Origin: Peribacillus sp. FSL E2-0218
GTDB taxonomy: Bacteria > Bacillota > Bacilli > Bacillales > DSM-1321
Assembly (NCBI RefSeq): GCF_037992945.1
Contig: NZ_CP150304.1
Location: forward strand, 3,723,501-3,787,500
Direction: 5' to 3'
DNA length: 64,000 nucleotides
A model generated the notes under the pieces. The model ran no database searches. It was not told the origin of the DNA and saw nothing but the letters and a program-made list of their open reading frames with translations. The position numbers were made by a program, and so were the translations under genes. Below, one piece after another: positions 18,954-28,147 of the stretch. Position 1 is the first letter of the stretch; each line of letters starts with the position of its first letter.

Positions 18954-19016
18954 GACGGATTATTCTGGATTCCGGATGGATTCTTGGCGCTTTCGGGCGG
19001 ATTATCGAAGATATAA
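18954..19016. repeat. Short degenerate tandem array, 21-nt period
   Basis: Three consecutive 21-base units (18954, 18975, 18996), each with GGATT at units positions 4-8 and a partly conserved remainder. Located between the thpR start and the mntH terminator, non-coding. Confidence 0.5.
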
Positions 19017-19026
19017 TTGAGAAATC

Positions 19027-19053
19027 AAAAAAAGGACCCCAAGAGGTCCTTTT
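19027..19053 (-). terminator. Terminator after mntH
   Basis: Stem AAAGGACC / GGTCCTTTT with a short loop, followed on the - strand by a T run. Confidence 0.85.
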
Positions 19054-19068
19054 CCGTCACATTCTTTG

Positions 19069-20307
19069 TTAGGTAAACAACGTTTCATAAAGCAGGAACA
19101 GGTTCAGCCCAATAATGAGGACTGCAATAAGCCAGGCAATACTGGAGGTGATTTTGTGGTTGACCAGATTACCCATGATTTTTTTATTGCTTGTAAACAT
19201 GATCAATGGCACCAATGCGAAGGCGATACCAAATGAGAGTACGACCTGACTCATGACCAGTGCTTTGGATGGGTTCACTCCCCATATGATGATGACTAGG
19301 GGCGGTAAGGTCGTGATGACCCTCCGCAAATAGATTGGTATATGTCTTTTTATGAATCCCTGCATGACGACATCACCTGTCATGACACCGACGGAAGAGC
19401 TGGATAATCCGGCGAACAGTAAGCCGATTCCAAAAAACATCGCGACGGATGGTCCAAGCATCGCCCCGAATTGTTGATAGGCTACATCCAAATCCTCTAC
19501 TAATATCCCACTCTTATGAAATAGGGCGGCTGAAACGATGACCATGGCGGCATTGATTCCGCCTGCAATCAACATGGCGATGACTATATCAATTTGTTCA
19601 AAACGAAATATCCTTTTTCTCTCCAAGTCATTTTTACCGACTATCCTTTTTTGTGTTAAAGAGGAATGAAGGTAAATCGCATGCGGCATGACGGTCGCTC
19701 CGAGCATTCCTGCCGATAGTAAAATGCTGTCCACTCCTTCGAATTTTGGAGTGAATAGCCCTAGAGCGATGGCCGATGTATCAGGATGTGCATAAAAAAC
19801 CTGAGCTCCGAAAGCTAGCACTACAACAAAGATCATGACCGTGATCAACGCTTCGAATGTCCGATAACCTCTGCGCTGAAATTCCAAGATGGCGAAGGAA
19901 CCAATGGCTGCAAGGAGGGCCGAGGTGATGAGCGGGAGGTCGAAGAGCAAATAGATTCCAAGTGCAGCACCTATGAACTCAGCTAAGTCCGTGGCCATGA
20001 TGACGGCTTCGGCCTGTATCCATAGTAAAATTGATGTTTTTTTCGAAAATTTCTCCCTGCATAACTCAGGAAGGTTTTTACCGGTGGCTATCCCCAGTTT
20101 GGCTGACAGCGTTTGAATGAGCACAGCCATCAAGTTCGATGCGAAGATAACCCACAATAAGGTATAGCCATATTTTGAACCAGCTGTAATATTGGTTGCA
20201 TAATTCCCTGGATCGATATAGGCGACAGCTGCAATGAACGCTGGGCCCAAATATGGAAGCAGATTTTTGAATCCGCGGGAAGAAGACTGATGTAATGCAC
20301 CAGACAT
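19069..20307 (-). CDS. mntH: NRAMP family Mn2+/H+ symporter
   Basis: Proton-coupled manganese (and iron) importer, 412 residues, about 11 membrane helices. Diagnostic metal-site residues are in DPGNYATNI of the first helix and MPHAIYLHSS of the sixth. Start ATG 20307 with AAGGAG 10 nt upstream. In Bacillus mntH is repressed by MntR with Mn2+. The upstream region holds an imperfect palindrome, TAAACT..AGGTTA near 20356-20371, which could be a DtxR-type site, but the match is weak. Confidence 0.95.
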   Translation of the reverse strand: MSGALHQSSSRGFKNLLPYLGPAFIAAVAYIDPGNYATNITAGSKYGYTLLWVIFASNLMAVLIQTLSAKLGIATGKNLPELCREKFSKKTSILLWIQAEAVIMATDLAEFIGAALGIYLLFDLPLITSALLAAIGSFAILEFQRRGYRTFEALITVMIFVVVLAFGAQVFYAHPDTSAIALGLFTPKFEGVDSILLSAGMLGATVMPHAIYLHSSLTQKRIVGKNDLERKRIFRFEQIDIVIAMLIAGGINAAMVIVSAALFHKSGILVEDLDVAYQQFGAMLGPSVAMFFGIGLLFAGLSSSSVGVMTGDVVMQGFIKRHIPIYLRRVITTLPPLVIIIWGVNPSKALVMSQVVLSFGIAFALVPLIMFTSNKKIMGNLVNHKITSSIAWLIAVLIIGLNLFLLYETLFT

Positions 20308-20478
20308 GTCTATTCAACTCCTTTTTATATGCAACTCAAAATGTTGCGACAAGTAAACTTTTTAGGTTATTAGCAAGTATATTCCTGAATCTTGAAAATG
20401 TCAAAAGGGACAAACTGAAAATTTTTTTAATGGATTCAAGCGGCTTATAGAAGGGGGGCCGAGAGGGGGCGAAAGACT

Positions 20479-20510
20479 AAAAACCCCTTTGCCAGTGCGG
20501 CAAAGGGGGG
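20479..20510 (-). terminator. Terminator after dat
   Basis: Stem CCCCTTTGCC / GGCAAAGGGG with a 5-base loop, then TTTTTAG on the - strand, just after the dat stop. Confidence 0.9.
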
Positions 20511-20518
20511 ATCCACAA

Positions 20519-21373
20519 TCAGTTAATTGAACCGCATTGCCTTTCGATTTCCGCGGAGAAAAGCTGTTGCAATCTTTTGGTTACCGGACCGGGCGCACCG
20601 GTTGCGATCGTCTGGCCATCGATGTTAATGATCGGTGTCACTTCGACGCTTGTGCTCGTATAGAGGACTTCCTCCGCTGCCATCATATCCTCGATCGTGA
20701 AAGCTTCTTCCACGTAGGGAATGCCATGATCGGCGCACAGCTTGAGCATCACCTGGCGGGTAATCCCGTTCAAGATCAAGTTGGAAGCGGGATGCGTTCT
20801 CAGCGTGCCGTTGACGACGATTGAAACATTGGACGAGCTTCCCTCCGTGACCAGACCGTCACGATGCTGGATCGCTTCGTCACAGCCAGCTTCCGCCGCC
20901 ATTTGCTTAGCCATTATATTACCAAGCAGATTTAAGCTTTTGATATTACAGCGCAGCCAACGAATATCGTCCGTCGTGATGCCCTTTACCCCTGGTTTCA
21001 TCTTTCCTGTATAAGGCATTTCCTTCGTATAGGCAACAAATACCGGTTCGACGTCCGAACTTGGAAAAGCATGTGTCCGCGGACTTACACCCCTTGTGAG
21101 CTGCATATAGATGATTCCGTCCTGCAATTGATCTTCAGAGATAAGCTCTTTCACGCGGGTTTTAATTTCCGCTACCGTGAAGGGAACTTTCATCTGAATC
21201 AATCTTGCGCTGTCCATCAAACGATTCAGATGCATGTCTCCCGCGAATAACTCACCATTATAAACCCGGATGACTTCGTAGACGCCATCACCGAATTGAT
21301 ATCCCCTGTCCTCGATATCAACCGAAACATCGGCCCTGTTTTTTATTTCGCCGTTAAAAATGATTTTTCCCAT
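20519..21373 (-). CDS. dat: D-amino acid aminotransferase
   Basis: PLP enzyme interconverting D-alanine and D-glutamate with their 2-oxo acids, which supplies D-Glu for peptidoglycan. 284 residues, fold type IV. Catalytic Lys145 is in IKSLNLLGN; the EDRGYQFGDGVYEVIR segment and the SSSNVSI phosphate-binding stretch are typical. It lies 21 bases downstream of pepV on the same strand, so a shared transcript linking peptide breakdown with D-amino acid metabolism is likely. Confidence 0.94.
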   Translation of the reverse strand: MGKIIFNGEIKNRADVSVDIEDRGYQFGDGVYEVIRVYNGELFAGDMHLNRLMDSARLIQMKVPFTVAEIKTRVKELISEDQLQDGIIYMQLTRGVSPRTHAFPSSDVEPVFVAYTKEMPYTGKMKPGVKGITTDDIRWLRCNIKSLNLLGNIMAKQMAAEAGCDEAIQHRDGLVTEGSSSNVSIVVNGTLRTHPASNLILNGITRQVMLKLCADHGIPYVEEAFTIEDMMAAEEVLYTSTSVEVTPIINIDGQTIATGAPGPVTKRLQQLFSAEIERQCGSIN

Positions 21374-21394
21374 GTTTTCTCCCTCTTTGACCTC

Positions 21395-22807
21395 TTATTT
21401 TGCCAATTCATGAATGGCACGTGCATAAATGGACGTAGCCTTAAGCATATCTTCAATGTCAATATATTCATCTTTCTGATGCGCAATATCCTCGCTGCCG
21501 GGGAATAGCGGTCCAAATGCAACGCCTTCCTTAAGCGAGCGGGCGTATGTACCGCCGCCTATCGAAAGCAGTTCAGCTTTATCACCGGTCTCCGCTTCAT
21601 AAACCTGCTGCAGCGTCTTGATCAAAAAACTGTCGCTATTGACATAATGTGGCGTTGAATGCGAATTGGTCTTCACATTTAAATTATATGCAGCCAGCCT
21701 TTCCTCCAATGCCGCCTTTTGCTGTTCCCATTCGAATGTCACCGGGTAGCGCACGCTGAAGCCAATCGAGCTGTCGGCTTGCTTTGAATAATTGAAAACG
21801 CCGGCATTGATCGTCAAATCACCCGTTTCCTCATCCGCATAGGCCAACCCAAGATTATTTCCGCGGGAATCTTCAAACAAACGATCCTTGATGAATGTGA
21901 AGTAGGATTTCGCATGCGGATCAAGCGAAAGGTCCGCTAAAAAGGCAGCTAAATGCAAACCTGCATTGATTCCATTGTTCGGCTCCATCGCGTGTGCAGA
22001 CACGCCGTTCAATTCAAGGAGCACTTGATTTTTTTGCGGAACTGCTTGACCCTTCAACGAGTATTTTTGCATATAAGCCTGATAGTTTGCCACCACTTCA
22101 GCAGGATTGGCAGCCTCGACAATCGCCGTTGCAAAATCAGGTACCATGTTCGTCCTTCGTCCTGAAGAGAATTCGATGACATTCACTTCAGAGCTCGTGC
22201 CATTTCCTGCATCAACAGGATGGATGACGGATAAGTCCCAAATACCTTTTTCGGCACTGATGATCGGGAAGTCCGCATCTGGCGCAAAGCCCATCGATGG
22301 CATCTCCTCCACTTCAAAATAACGATCCACGCAGCGCCAGTTCGATTCCTCATCTGTCCCGATGATCATCCTCACACGTTTGTTCAATGGCTGTCCAAGC
22401 TCCCTCACCAGCTTCATTGCATGATAGGCAGCCATCGTCGGCCCTTTATCATCGATTGCACCGCGAGCATAAATGCGGCCATTGCGGAGCTCCGCGCCAA
22501 ACGGATCCGAACTCCACCCATCGCCTTCCGGTACAACGTCAACATGACACAAAATCCCGATTAACTCTTCGCCTTCACCCATTTCAATATGTCCGGCGAC
22601 ATTATCGACATTCTTCACGGTAAAACCGTCTTTTTCACCCAATTGAAGCATGAAGTCAAGCGCTTCCTTCACCCCTTGACCAAATGGTGCATCCTCTGTC
22701 TTGTTTTCTTCATCCAGAACACTTTTTATTTTCAGCAAATTTTGAGTGTCCAGCAATAGATCCATTTTCCTTTTTTCAACTTCTTCTCGCCAATTCATTT
22801 CAGTCAC
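21395..22807 (-). CDS. pepV: Dipeptidase PepV (M20 family, YtjP)
   Basis: Zinc dipeptidase, 470 residues from GTG 22807 (GAGGAG 9 nt upstream); ATG 22798 is an alternative and TTG 22816 overlaps the binding site. Metal-centre motifs are CHVDVVPEGDGW, the bridging Asp in GAIDDKGP and GTDEESNWR; the late GGGTYAR segment is typical of PepV. Acts in the cytoplasm on dipeptides. B. subtilis YtjP is the orthologue. Precedes dat. Confidence 0.93.
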   Translation of the reverse strand: MTEMNWREEVEKRKMDLLLDTQNLLKIKSVLDEENKTEDAPFGQGVKEALDFMLQLGEKDGFTVKNVDNVAGHIEMGEGEELIGILCHVDVVPEGDGWSSDPFGAELRNGRIYARGAIDDKGPTMAAYHAMKLVRELGQPLNKRVRMIIGTDEESNWRCVDRYFEVEEMPSMGFAPDADFPIISAEKGIWDLSVIHPVDAGNGTSSEVNVIEFSSGRRTNMVPDFATAIVEAANPAEVVANYQAYMQKYSLKGQAVPQKNQVLLELNGVSAHAMEPNNGINAGLHLAAFLADLSLDPHAKSYFTFIKDRLFEDSRGNNLGLAYADEETGDLTINAGVFNYSKQADSSIGFSVRYPVTFEWEQQKAALEERLAAYNLNVKTNSHSTPHYVNSDSFLIKTLQQVYEAETGDKAELLSIGGGTYARSLKEGVAFGPLFPGSEDIAHQKDEYIDIEDMLKATSIYARAIHELAK

Positions 22808-23397
22808 ATTCGACAACTCCTCTTTTATATATATTATTCATTTTATCACTTTTCCTACCTGTTCCGCCAAGTGTTGGACCCTTTTCTTCGTATTCCCTGT
22901 CCAACACTCCGGTCAAACAACCCGGCATGATGCCCAATCAGCTAATCGGATCATTAAAACAAGGAATGGAAATCGATATTAAAAGCGAGGCATCAATCGT
23001 TAAAGCGGCAGCGTCGTCCGGCAAGGATGCGCCTTCAAAAATGGAACATCGTTATATTTTTTTGTATCCCAAGTACAAAATGATTGCAGAATTGAATTTT
23101 AACCACTAGAATTAAACATGAAGCGAGGCTTTGCTGAATGTACCAGGAAGATGATCTCTGCAAGCTCATGGGCGCTAACACCTAATAGACCGGTCAAGCT
23201 ATTCTAGTGAATGGAAACACACAATTGGTACATGAACGCTTTCAATATGATGTGAGCCATTCTTTTTTAAAAAGCTGGAAGGGGAGACTCTTTGGATAGG
23301 TCCCCTTTCCAAGTACATTTATATAGTACTGCTCGCTGATTATCTATCAAACTAGCCATTAACCTATATTCATCATACAAAACGATTGGGAGTGATC
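22808..23397. other. Gene-poor region with a possible decayed gene
   Basis: About 590 bases between pepV and the SDR gene. It contains a 60-codon frame (22927-23109) without a good ribosome binding site, and short stretches with coding-like composition after it, as in an eroded gene. A hairpin of AGGGGA/TCCCCT type lies near 23279-23310. Confidence 0.4.
22927..23109 (+). CDS. Hypothetical 60-residue protein or gene remnant
   Basis: Opens with ATG ATG at 22927 and ends at TAG 23109. The composition is protein-like (MPNQLIGSLKQGMEIDIK at the start, then a tail rich in aromatic residues: RYIFLYPKYK). No ribosome binding site, signal or known domain is seen. It may be the last piece of a longer lost gene. 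Confidence 0.25.
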   Translation: MMPNQLIGSLKQGMEIDIKSEASIVKAAASSGKDAPSKMEHRYIFLYPKYKMIAELNFNH

Positions 23398-23400
23398 ATG

Positions 23401-24135
23401 ATGGGAAGATTAACGAATAAAGTAGCCATTATTACTGGCGGAGCATCTGGTATGGGGAGAGAAATGGTCGATTTATTCACAAAAGAGGGAGCACAAGTCA
23501 TCGCTGCCGATATTAATGAAAAAGCTGTGGCAGTGGTGAATGAATTGGAAAACGTCCATGGAATGGTGCTTGATGTATCTTCAGACGATAGCTGGAAAAC
23601 CATGATGGAAGATGTCATTGCTGAATTTGGGAAGGTCGACATTTTGATTAATAATGCCGGTATCTCCTCCGAAAAAGGAATTAACGATACGACTTTGGCC
23701 GATTGGCAGCTAATGATGGGCATCAATGGGTTTGGTCCATTCCTTGGAATGAAGCATGTCATTCCTTACATGGTTAAAGAAGGTAAAGGGGCGGTTGTGA
23801 ATATTTCTTCCTTCACGGCACAAATCGGAATGGGCTTAAACTCATACTCAGCTTCCAAAGGCGCGGTCCGTGCCATATCCAAAGCTGCCGCTACCCAATA
23901 TGGCCGCATGGGTGTCCGTGTTAACGCCGTATTCCCCGGCATCATCGAAACACCTATGACGCACAAGTTGGAAGAGTCCAAAGAGCTTGTGAACCAGATG
24001 ATCCAAGCGACTCCGCTCCAACGTCTCGGTCAACCTGCCGATATTGCAAATGCCGTGCTTTACCTGGCATCCGATGAAGCTTCATACGTAACAGGTGCGG
24101 AGCTTGTTATCGATGGCGGATATTCGGCTCAATAA
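23401..24135 (+). CDS. Short-chain dehydrogenase/reductase (glucose 1-dehydrogenase-like)
   Basis: NAD(P)-dependent classical SDR of 244 residues. The cofactor loop TGGASGMG is at 12-19, NNAG is in the middle, the catalytic Ser lies in the ISS segment, and Tyr/Lys in YSASK. The C-terminal VTGAELVIDGGYSAQ is typical. The start is ATG 23401 (GGGAG 8 nt upstream) or ATG 23398. It stands alone between terminators. The substrate cannot be inferred beyond a secondary alcohol or ketone. Confidence 0.9.
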   Translation: MGRLTNKVAIITGGASGMGREMVDLFTKEGAQVIAADINEKAVAVVNELENVHGMVLDVSSDDSWKTMMEDVIAEFGKVDILINNAGISSEKGINDTTLADWQLMMGINGFGPFLGMKHVIPYMVKEGKGAVVNISSFTAQIGMGLNSYSASKGAVRAISKAAATQYGRMGVRVNAVFPGIIETPMTHKLEESKELVNQMIQATPLQRLGQPADIANAVLYLASDEASYVTGAELVIDGGYSAQ

Positions 24136-24137
24136 AG

Positions 24138-24177
24138 AAAAAAAATCCCGTTTCCGAAATCCGGAAGCGGGTTTTTC
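24138..24177. terminator. Bidirectional terminator
   Basis: Hairpin CCCGTTTCCG / CGGAAGCGGG with A and T runs on the two sides, between convergent SDR and dedA genes. Confidence 0.85.
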
Positions 24178-24213
24178 CATATATTCGATTGGACAATCTA
24201 ACGGATGGGAGAG

Positions 24214-24699
24214 TCAGGTTAACACACCAATGAAATAGCCAAAAGCCGTAAATACCAAACACCAGCTAAATGCCCCTGCACCGGCAAATAAGAAGTATTT
24301 TCGTTTCCCCATTCCATTCATTCCGGAAAGGTAACTTGCGAAGTGGCGGACACCCGGGATGAAATAAGCAATGATAATGGTCCATGGACCATATCTATTG
24401 AACCATGCCTCCAGCTTTTCCAACCTTGGCGGAGTCATTTTGATCCATTTACCATGCTTTCTCAGAAAAGGTTTGCCCACCTTTTTCCCAATGAAATAAC
24501 TCACAAGCATCCCGGAGATCGAGCCAAGGAAACTTACGAGGAATGCCCCTTGAACATTCAAAACGGAAATGGATGATAAATAGCCGACAAAAGTCATCAT
24601 GAACTCATCAGGTACCGGCAAACCAATGATGCCAAGTGCCAGCAGTCCATATATCGCAAAATATCCATAGTTTGATATCAGTTCTTTTACCATTTCCAT
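24214..24699 (-). CDS. DedA family membrane protein
   Basis: 161 residues with four or five predicted helices. DedA/SNARE-associated features are the early GLPVPDEFMM segment and the GPWTIIIAYFIPGVRH segment, whose Arg/His residues are conserved in the family. DedA proteins flip or scavenge lipid carriers such as undecaprenyl phosphate or phosphatidylethanolamine and support the proton motive force. The short length resembles B. subtilis YbfM. Start ATG 24699 with GGGG 8 nt upstream. The precise lipid is unknown. Confidence 0.88.
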   Translation of the reverse strand: MEMVKELISNYGYFAIYGLLALGIIGLPVPDEFMMTFVGYLSSISVLNVQGAFLVSFLGSISGMLVSYFIGKKVGKPFLRKHGKWIKMTPPRLEKLEAWFNRYGPWTIIIAYFIPGVRHFASYLSGMNGMGKRKYFLFAGAGAFSWCLVFTAFGYFIGVLT

Positions 24700-24877
24700 C
24701 TATAGTACCCCTTTAAAATATAATCCATTGTCCGATCCGTTCTTGTTACGTAATTGCTTCTATATAATAGGATAACCTAAATTCCCCCATATGAGTTGTT
24801 TTTCCTAAAAAAAGAAAAAAAAAGAAGATTAAGCACGATTTTTGTTGAAAGACCTGGCTAAAGGAATGATTGCGCCA

Positions 24878-24906
24878 AAGCTAAAGCGGACTCGATGACC
24901 GAGCCC
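24878..24906 (-). terminator. Probable terminator after signal peptidase gene
   Basis: Hairpin GCGGGCTCG / CGAGTCCGC with loop GTCAT, followed on the - strand by TTTAGCTTT; the T run is imperfect. Confidence 0.6.
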
Positions 24907-24913
24907 GCCCGTT

Positions 24914-25465
24914 TTAGTTCACGATTTTTATTTCCTTGATCGGCCAGTACACCAGATTGGCTTTACCGACAATTTCATCGACGGATATCGTACCGATTTC
25001 CCGGCTATCCAAACTGTTTTGGCGATTGTCCCCCATCAGGAACAACTGATTATCAGGTACCGTCATCCCGCCTGTAATATCCTCAAGCTTAAAGGATTCA
25101 GTCAGCGGCATTCCTCCTGCCATTTGTTCCTTATATTCGTCCAAATAGGGTTCTTCATAAGCTTTTCCATTAATATAAAGCGTATCATCTTTATATTCAA
25201 TGTGGTCACCTGGAAGACCAATAACCCTTTTAATATAATCTTTATCTACCGTAGCATGAAAAACGACAATATCAAATCGATCGATGCTATCGATGTTCGT
25301 TCCAAACTTGGTAAGAACGATTCGCTCATGATCTTGAAGGGTCGGCATCATCGACTCGCCGTCTACGACAATCGGTGCAAATATATACGTCCGAATTAAA
25401 AAAGCTAGAATGACTGCAATCCCGATCGCTTTTATCCATGAAAAAACTTCTTTTCTATTTTCCAA
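24914..25465 (-). CDS. sip: Signal peptidase I (SipS/SipT type)
   Basis: Membrane serine protease that removes signal peptides from secreted proteins. One N-terminal anchor helix (about 10-28) then the extracytoplasmic catalytic domain: Ser38 in DGESMMPTL, Lys79 in YIKRVIGLPGD, and the MGDNRQNSLDSR box. I prefer the TTG start at 25465 (183 residues): AGAGGG lies 7 nt upstream, and a TATAAT (complement of 25499-25504) lies right at the upstream ATG 25495, which would put that ATG on the transcription start. If 25495 is used the protein is 193 residues. Confidence 0.93.
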   Translation of the reverse strand: MENRKEVFSWIKAIGIAVILAFLIRTYIFAPIVVDGESMMPTLQDHERIVLTKFGTNIDSIDRFDIVVFHATVDKDYIKRVIGLPGDHIEYKDDTLYINGKAYEEPYLDEYKEQMAGGMPLTESFKLEDITGGMTVPDNQLFLMGDNRQNSLDSREIGTISVDEIVGKANLVYWPIKEIKIVN

Positions 25466-25560
25466 TCGAAGTCCCTCTCTCTGTTTTTTATTCATGCCAT
25501 TATATCATAATCCTTTCATGATCACGTCATACAAATACCCGCTTTTTTTTCCATAATCCA

Positions 25561-25944
25561 TCATTTCCATTTTTCAAACTGGCTTTCGATGGTTTCCCAT
25601 TCTATTTCCCGCCGTTGCATTTTGGGCGGGCATATCGCATTGTAGGTACGGACTTTCTCATTGATTCGTTCAATTTGACTGGTTAATTGCCTGTTCTCGA
25701 CATTCGTTTTTCGCAACCGGACGATTTCGGATAGCTCTTCGCGAATTTCCTTTTGCCATTTTATCCACAGCGGAAGGAAACCGGCATCTTTCGCCTTTGA
25801 CAGGAAGTTGTCATACATATTTCCCGAAAGCGCCGACTCCGGAAGCGGCTTCCCAAAACCAGGGTTATTCTTCAGACCGCCGTCTTTTTCATAATCCCGA
25901 AAAATTTGATCCATCCAATTCACATGACCCTGCTCATCACCCAT
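25561..25944 (-). CDS. DUF1992 domain protein (DnaJ subfamily C member 28-like)
   Basis: 127 residues from ATG 25944 behind GGAGG. DUF1992 family pattern: an opening with IFRDYEKDGGLKNNPGFGKPL, a helical middle and an LPLWIKWQKEIREE segment. Soluble, no signal peptide. The family is widespread and its role is unknown; the resemblance to a eukaryotic DNAJC28 segment does not bring a J domain here. Confidence 0.85.
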   Translation of the reverse strand: MGDEQGHVNWMDQIFRDYEKDGGLKNNPGFGKPLPESALSGNMYDNFLSKAKDAGFLPLWIKWQKEIREELSEIVRLRKTNVENRQLTSQIERINEKVRTYNAICPPKMQRREIEWETIESQFEKWK

Positions 25945-26037
25945 AAACGTTCCTCCAGTCATTTATACATCTTTTTACAATTATAGCATTTTTCTCTACG
26001 TTCACTCCATCCCGAACAAATCGGCAAATAACATTAT

Positions 26038-26072
26038 AAAAAAGGATTCCCGTTTCACGGAATCCTTTTTTA
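26038..26072. terminator. Terminator after transglycosylase gene
   Basis: Stem AAAGGATTCC / GGAATCCTTT with A and T runs on both sides; ends the - strand gene at 26076. Confidence 0.9.
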
Positions 26073-26075
26073 GCC

Positions 26076-27959
26076 TCATTTAACTGTGATTTTCCTTTTT
26101 GTCACTGCCTTGTTCTGCGATTTATCCGTCACTGTATACGTCAAGGTATAGCTACCCTTTTTGTTCGTATTCACGGACCCCGTTATTTTGATCTTATTCG
26201 TCACGTTTCCATCCAAGTTATCTTTAGCCGATACGCCTGATTTAGAATTGAATGTGGACTTATAGGCAATCGTTTTATTGGCCGCTCCCGAGATGACAGG
26301 CTTCGTGCTGTCTATTGTGACCTTTCTGGTTACTGTCGCCGTATTAGCCGATTTGTCTGTAATGGTATACGTTAATGTATACGTTCCTTTTTTCTTCGTA
26401 TTCACCGTACCCGTTACCTTGATTTTCCCAGTCAGGTCGCCATCGAGATTATCTTTTGCGGTTACTCCTGACTTAGGATTGAATGCCGAGTTATAGGCAA
26501 TCGTTTTATTGGTCGCTCCCGAGATGACAGGCTTCGTGCTATCTATCGTGATCTTTCTGGTGATCGTCGCCGTGTTTTTCGAAGAATCGGTGACCGTATA
26601 CTTCAATGTATAGCTTCCCTTTTTCTTCGTGTTCACCGTACCGGTCACTTTTATTTTACTTGTCAAGCTGCCATCCGCATTATCCTTGGCACTCACGTTT
26701 GATTTCGGATCAAATGAAGCATTCAAACCGATCGTTTTACTTCCTGCACCTGAGATGACTGGCTTAACTTGATCATAAACGGTTATCTTCCTTATGACCT
26801 TGGCAACATTCCCCGCCTTGTCAGTAACCGTATAGGTCAAATTATAAGTACCCACCTTCTTTGTATCCACCTTGCCCTCAACCCGGATGGCGCTCGTCAG
26901 ATCTCCATCTTTATCATCCTTGGCTTTTACATTGGACTTGGCATCGAACTTTGAGTTGTATGGAACCGCTAAGTTCTTTGCCCCTGAAATTACGGGTGCG
27001 TTTGCATCCATGACAGGACTCGATGGCTTATTGGAAATATAAGCCGAGGAAAGGTATCCCTTGATTTTTTTATCTTCCGTTTGTACGGGGAACCAGACAA
27101 ACTTATTCGCCGCCGACTCCTCATAGACAAGATCGCCTGTCATGATCAGCCATGTATCCTTCGGCACCGTCGTATACCCAGAAGAGGTGCTGGCCTTTCC
27201 CCTTATTTTCACACTCGAAGTGGTGACCGCTTTGTCCCCTGCCTTGAACCAATAGACGGAGTCATGCGTTTGCCCGGTCAGCGTGTATTCCAGCTTCTTA
27301 AAGATGATATTGGCCGTACTCCCTCGATCATACTCAAAGTCTGTTGTGCTGAATGGATAGCTTGCCAATTTTGTACCGGACAAGTAGCTTTGTTTTTCCA
27401 GCTCGGCAAATACTTCCTCTTGATAGGCACCCGTATTCCTTTTCCCGTTTTCCTGGTAAAGGGGGCTATTCACTGGCTTTGTCCCATTGTAGGCCATGAC
27501 TGGGAAATACCAGTTTTCAATGACACGGCGTCCTGCCCCTTTGATTTTCGGCAAATCTTTTCTTGCATACATGCCGCTCAATACCTCGACACCGGCCTCG
27601 ATGTTGTAGACGATATCATTTTCCAGCTTTTTCTGGTCATACCCGCTTTTATTGGTAAGCTGCATCAAGCCAATGCCCCCATCACTGGATTTGATCGGCT
27701 TGCCAGCGTCATTGAATTGCCTCCAATCGCCATTTTCCTGCGTGGCCACCGCTTTCACCACTTCTGGGGGGATCTCAGCCTTAATTGCTGCATTCGTCAG
27801 CAAGCAGTTGATTTGTCCGTAAGAAGGATTTTTATTCGGTTGGATTTGACCTAGCGGTGAACAAACATCGGTCCATTCAGACTCTGCGAAAGCTTGTCCA
27901 TGGAACAAGCTGAATGTTAAACAGGACAAAATTCCAACCTTCATTAATGGGATCTTCAT
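26076..27959 (-). CDS. Secreted lytic transglycosylase-like protein with four Ig-like (DUF5011) repeats
   Basis: 627 residues. A signal peptide (1-25, cleavage near AFA-ES) exports it. A lysozyme-like SLT domain (about 45-180) has the candidate catalytic Glu in VATQENGDW and the GIGLMQLT motif. An SH3-like region follows (about 240-315). Four tandem repeats of about 77 residues fill 318-627, each starting PVISGA and containing GTYTLTYTVTD-like strands; this is the HYR/DUF5011 Ig-like fold seen in surface adhesins. It probably cuts peptidoglycan at the cell surface while the repeats bind wall polymers. Repeats 2-4 are nearly identical at DNA level, so copy number could vary between strains. 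No LPXTG anchor. Confidence 0.85.
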   Translation of the reverse strand: MKIPLMKVGILSCLTFSLFHGQAFAESEWTDVCSPLGQIQPNKNPSYGQINCLLTNAAIKAEIPPEVVKAVATQENGDWRQFNDAGKPIKSSDGGIGLMQLTNKSGYDQKKLENDIVYNIEAGVEVLSGMYARKDLPKIKGAGRRVIENWYFPVMAYNGTKPVNSPLYQENGKRNTGAYQEEVFAELEKQSYLSGTKLASYPFSTTDFEYDRGSTANIIFKKLEYTLTGQTHDSVYWFKAGDKAVTTSSVKIRGKASTSSGYTTVPKDTWLIMTGDLVYEESAANKFVWFPVQTEDKKIKGYLSSAYISNKPSSPVMDANAPVISGAKNLAVPYNSKFDAKSNVKAKDDKDGDLTSAIRVEGKVDTKKVGTYNLTYTVTDKAGNVAKVIRKITVYDQVKPVISGAGSKTIGLNASFDPKSNVSAKDNADGSLTSKIKVTGTVNTKKKGSYTLKYTVTDSSKNTATITRKITIDSTKPVISGATNKTIAYNSAFNPKSGVTAKDNLDGDLTGKIKVTGTVNTKKKGTYTLTYTITDKSANTATVTRKVTIDSTKPVISGAANKTIAYKSTFNSKSGVSAKDNLDGNVTNKIKITGSVNTNKKGSYTLTYTVTDKSQNKAVTKRKITVK

Positions 27960-28077
27960 TGATCGAACTCCAATCTATTAGAATTACTATAATAGTAACA
28001 TGACAGATTAGTAATTTGAGGGAAAAACGGATATTCAAGGAAAATTAATCTGTAATTCCCAATCCCAATGCCTTGAA

Positions 28078-28117
28078 TAAAAAAAGAAGCTGACCCATCT
28101 CCGGGTCAGCTCCTTCT
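28078..28117 (-). terminator. Terminator after DUF4064-like gene
   Basis: Stem AGCTGACCC / GGGTCAGCT, then CTTTTTTT on the - strand. Confidence 0.85.
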
Positions 28118-28147
28118 CCACATCACAAAGCTATGTATCATGTTCGA

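Noticed and set aside
20340..20380. MntR operator upstream of mntH
   Set aside because: TAAACT..AGGTTA is only partly symmetric and does not match the known MntR consensus well enough to call.
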